DNA from: Streptomyces sp. NRRL F-2580
Lineage (GTDB): Bacteria; Actinomycetota; Actinomycetes; Streptomycetales; Streptomycetaceae
Reading direction: 5' to 3'
Assembly (NCBI RefSeq): GCF_000720115.1
Contig: NZ_JOIR01000084.1
Location: 1 to 6,566 of the forward strand
DNA length: 6,566 bases
A model generated the notes under the pieces. That model did no database searches and was not told where the DNA came from. It saw only the letters and a list, made by a program, of their open reading frames with translations. Below, piece after piece: positions 6,529 to 6,566 of this stretch; position 1 is the first letter of the stretch, and every line of letters begins with the position of its first letter. A program made the translations under genes and the position numbers.

Positions 6529-6566
6529 CTGTCTCTTATACACATCTGACGCTGCCGACGAAGAGG
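6529..6566. other. Illumina Nextera (Tn5) adapter contamination
   Basis: 6529-6547 is CTGTCTCTTATACACATCT, the reverse complement of the 19-bp Tn5 mosaic end used in Nextera libraries. It is followed by GACGCTGCCGACGA (6548-6561), the Nextera adapter sequence seen in trimmed read 2. The last five bases, AGAGG, would then be the start of the i5 index and fit the reverse complement of the index I remember as S503. This is synthetic sequence joined to the genome at 6528. Reading frames that cross it gain artefact ends: LSLIHI on the plus strand and MYKRQ on the minus strand. Confidence 0.97.

Noticed and set aside
5884..6549. Plus-strand frame ending in LSLIHI and minus-strand frame beginning MYKRQ
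   Set aside because: Both peptide ends are translations of the Nextera adapter, and the rest is antisense or out of frame to the methyltransferase gene.

Overview
The window is very GC-rich actinobacterial DNA, most likely from Streptomyces or a close relative. The evidence is GC-saturated third codon positions in the real genes, GTG starts, G-rich Shine-Dalgarno sequences, an IS630-type transposase of a kind I associate with Streptomyces, and a DUF3291 protein. It looks like a draft contig or the end of one, because the last 38 bases are Illumina Nextera adapter rather than genome. The assignment is based on composition and remembered family resemblance, not on a search.

Layout. Positions 1-1175 hold no convincing gene. 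They carry a degenerate, composite direct-repeat array built from three recurring blocks, including one perfect 99-bp duplication and one 143-bp duplication with about five mismatches. Positions 1176-1374 are the leader of a 300-residue protein (1375-2277, +) made of an N-terminal coiled coil, a long Lys/Ala/Pro/Thr-rich tail resembling histone H1, and a C-terminal winged helix. It is probably a DNA-binding or nucleoid-type protein. A GC hairpin follows its stop codon. Positions 2307-2901 are apparently non-coding. A DUF3291 protein lies on the minus strand (2902-3459).

Positions 3764-4664 (+) are a badly decayed IS630-family transposase with at least five frame changes, loss of the DDE catalytic residues and an expanded CCTG tetranucleotide tract. 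Its end runs directly into a 71-bp GGCCC/GGGCC tract with a perfect 36-bp palindrome at its core. On the minus strand, a class I SAM-dependent methyltransferase (5436-6434) and a five-helix membrane protein (4924-5439) form a tight two-gene operon joined by an ATGA start/stop overlap.

The genes do not form one obvious pathway. The only pair with a clear sequence argument for joint function is the methyltransferase and membrane protein. I found no tRNA, rRNA, CRISPR array, phage module or recognisable defence system. The best candidates for something undescribed are the composite repeat array and the translationally coupled methyltransferase/membrane pair. Neither supports a claim of a new system from sequence alone.
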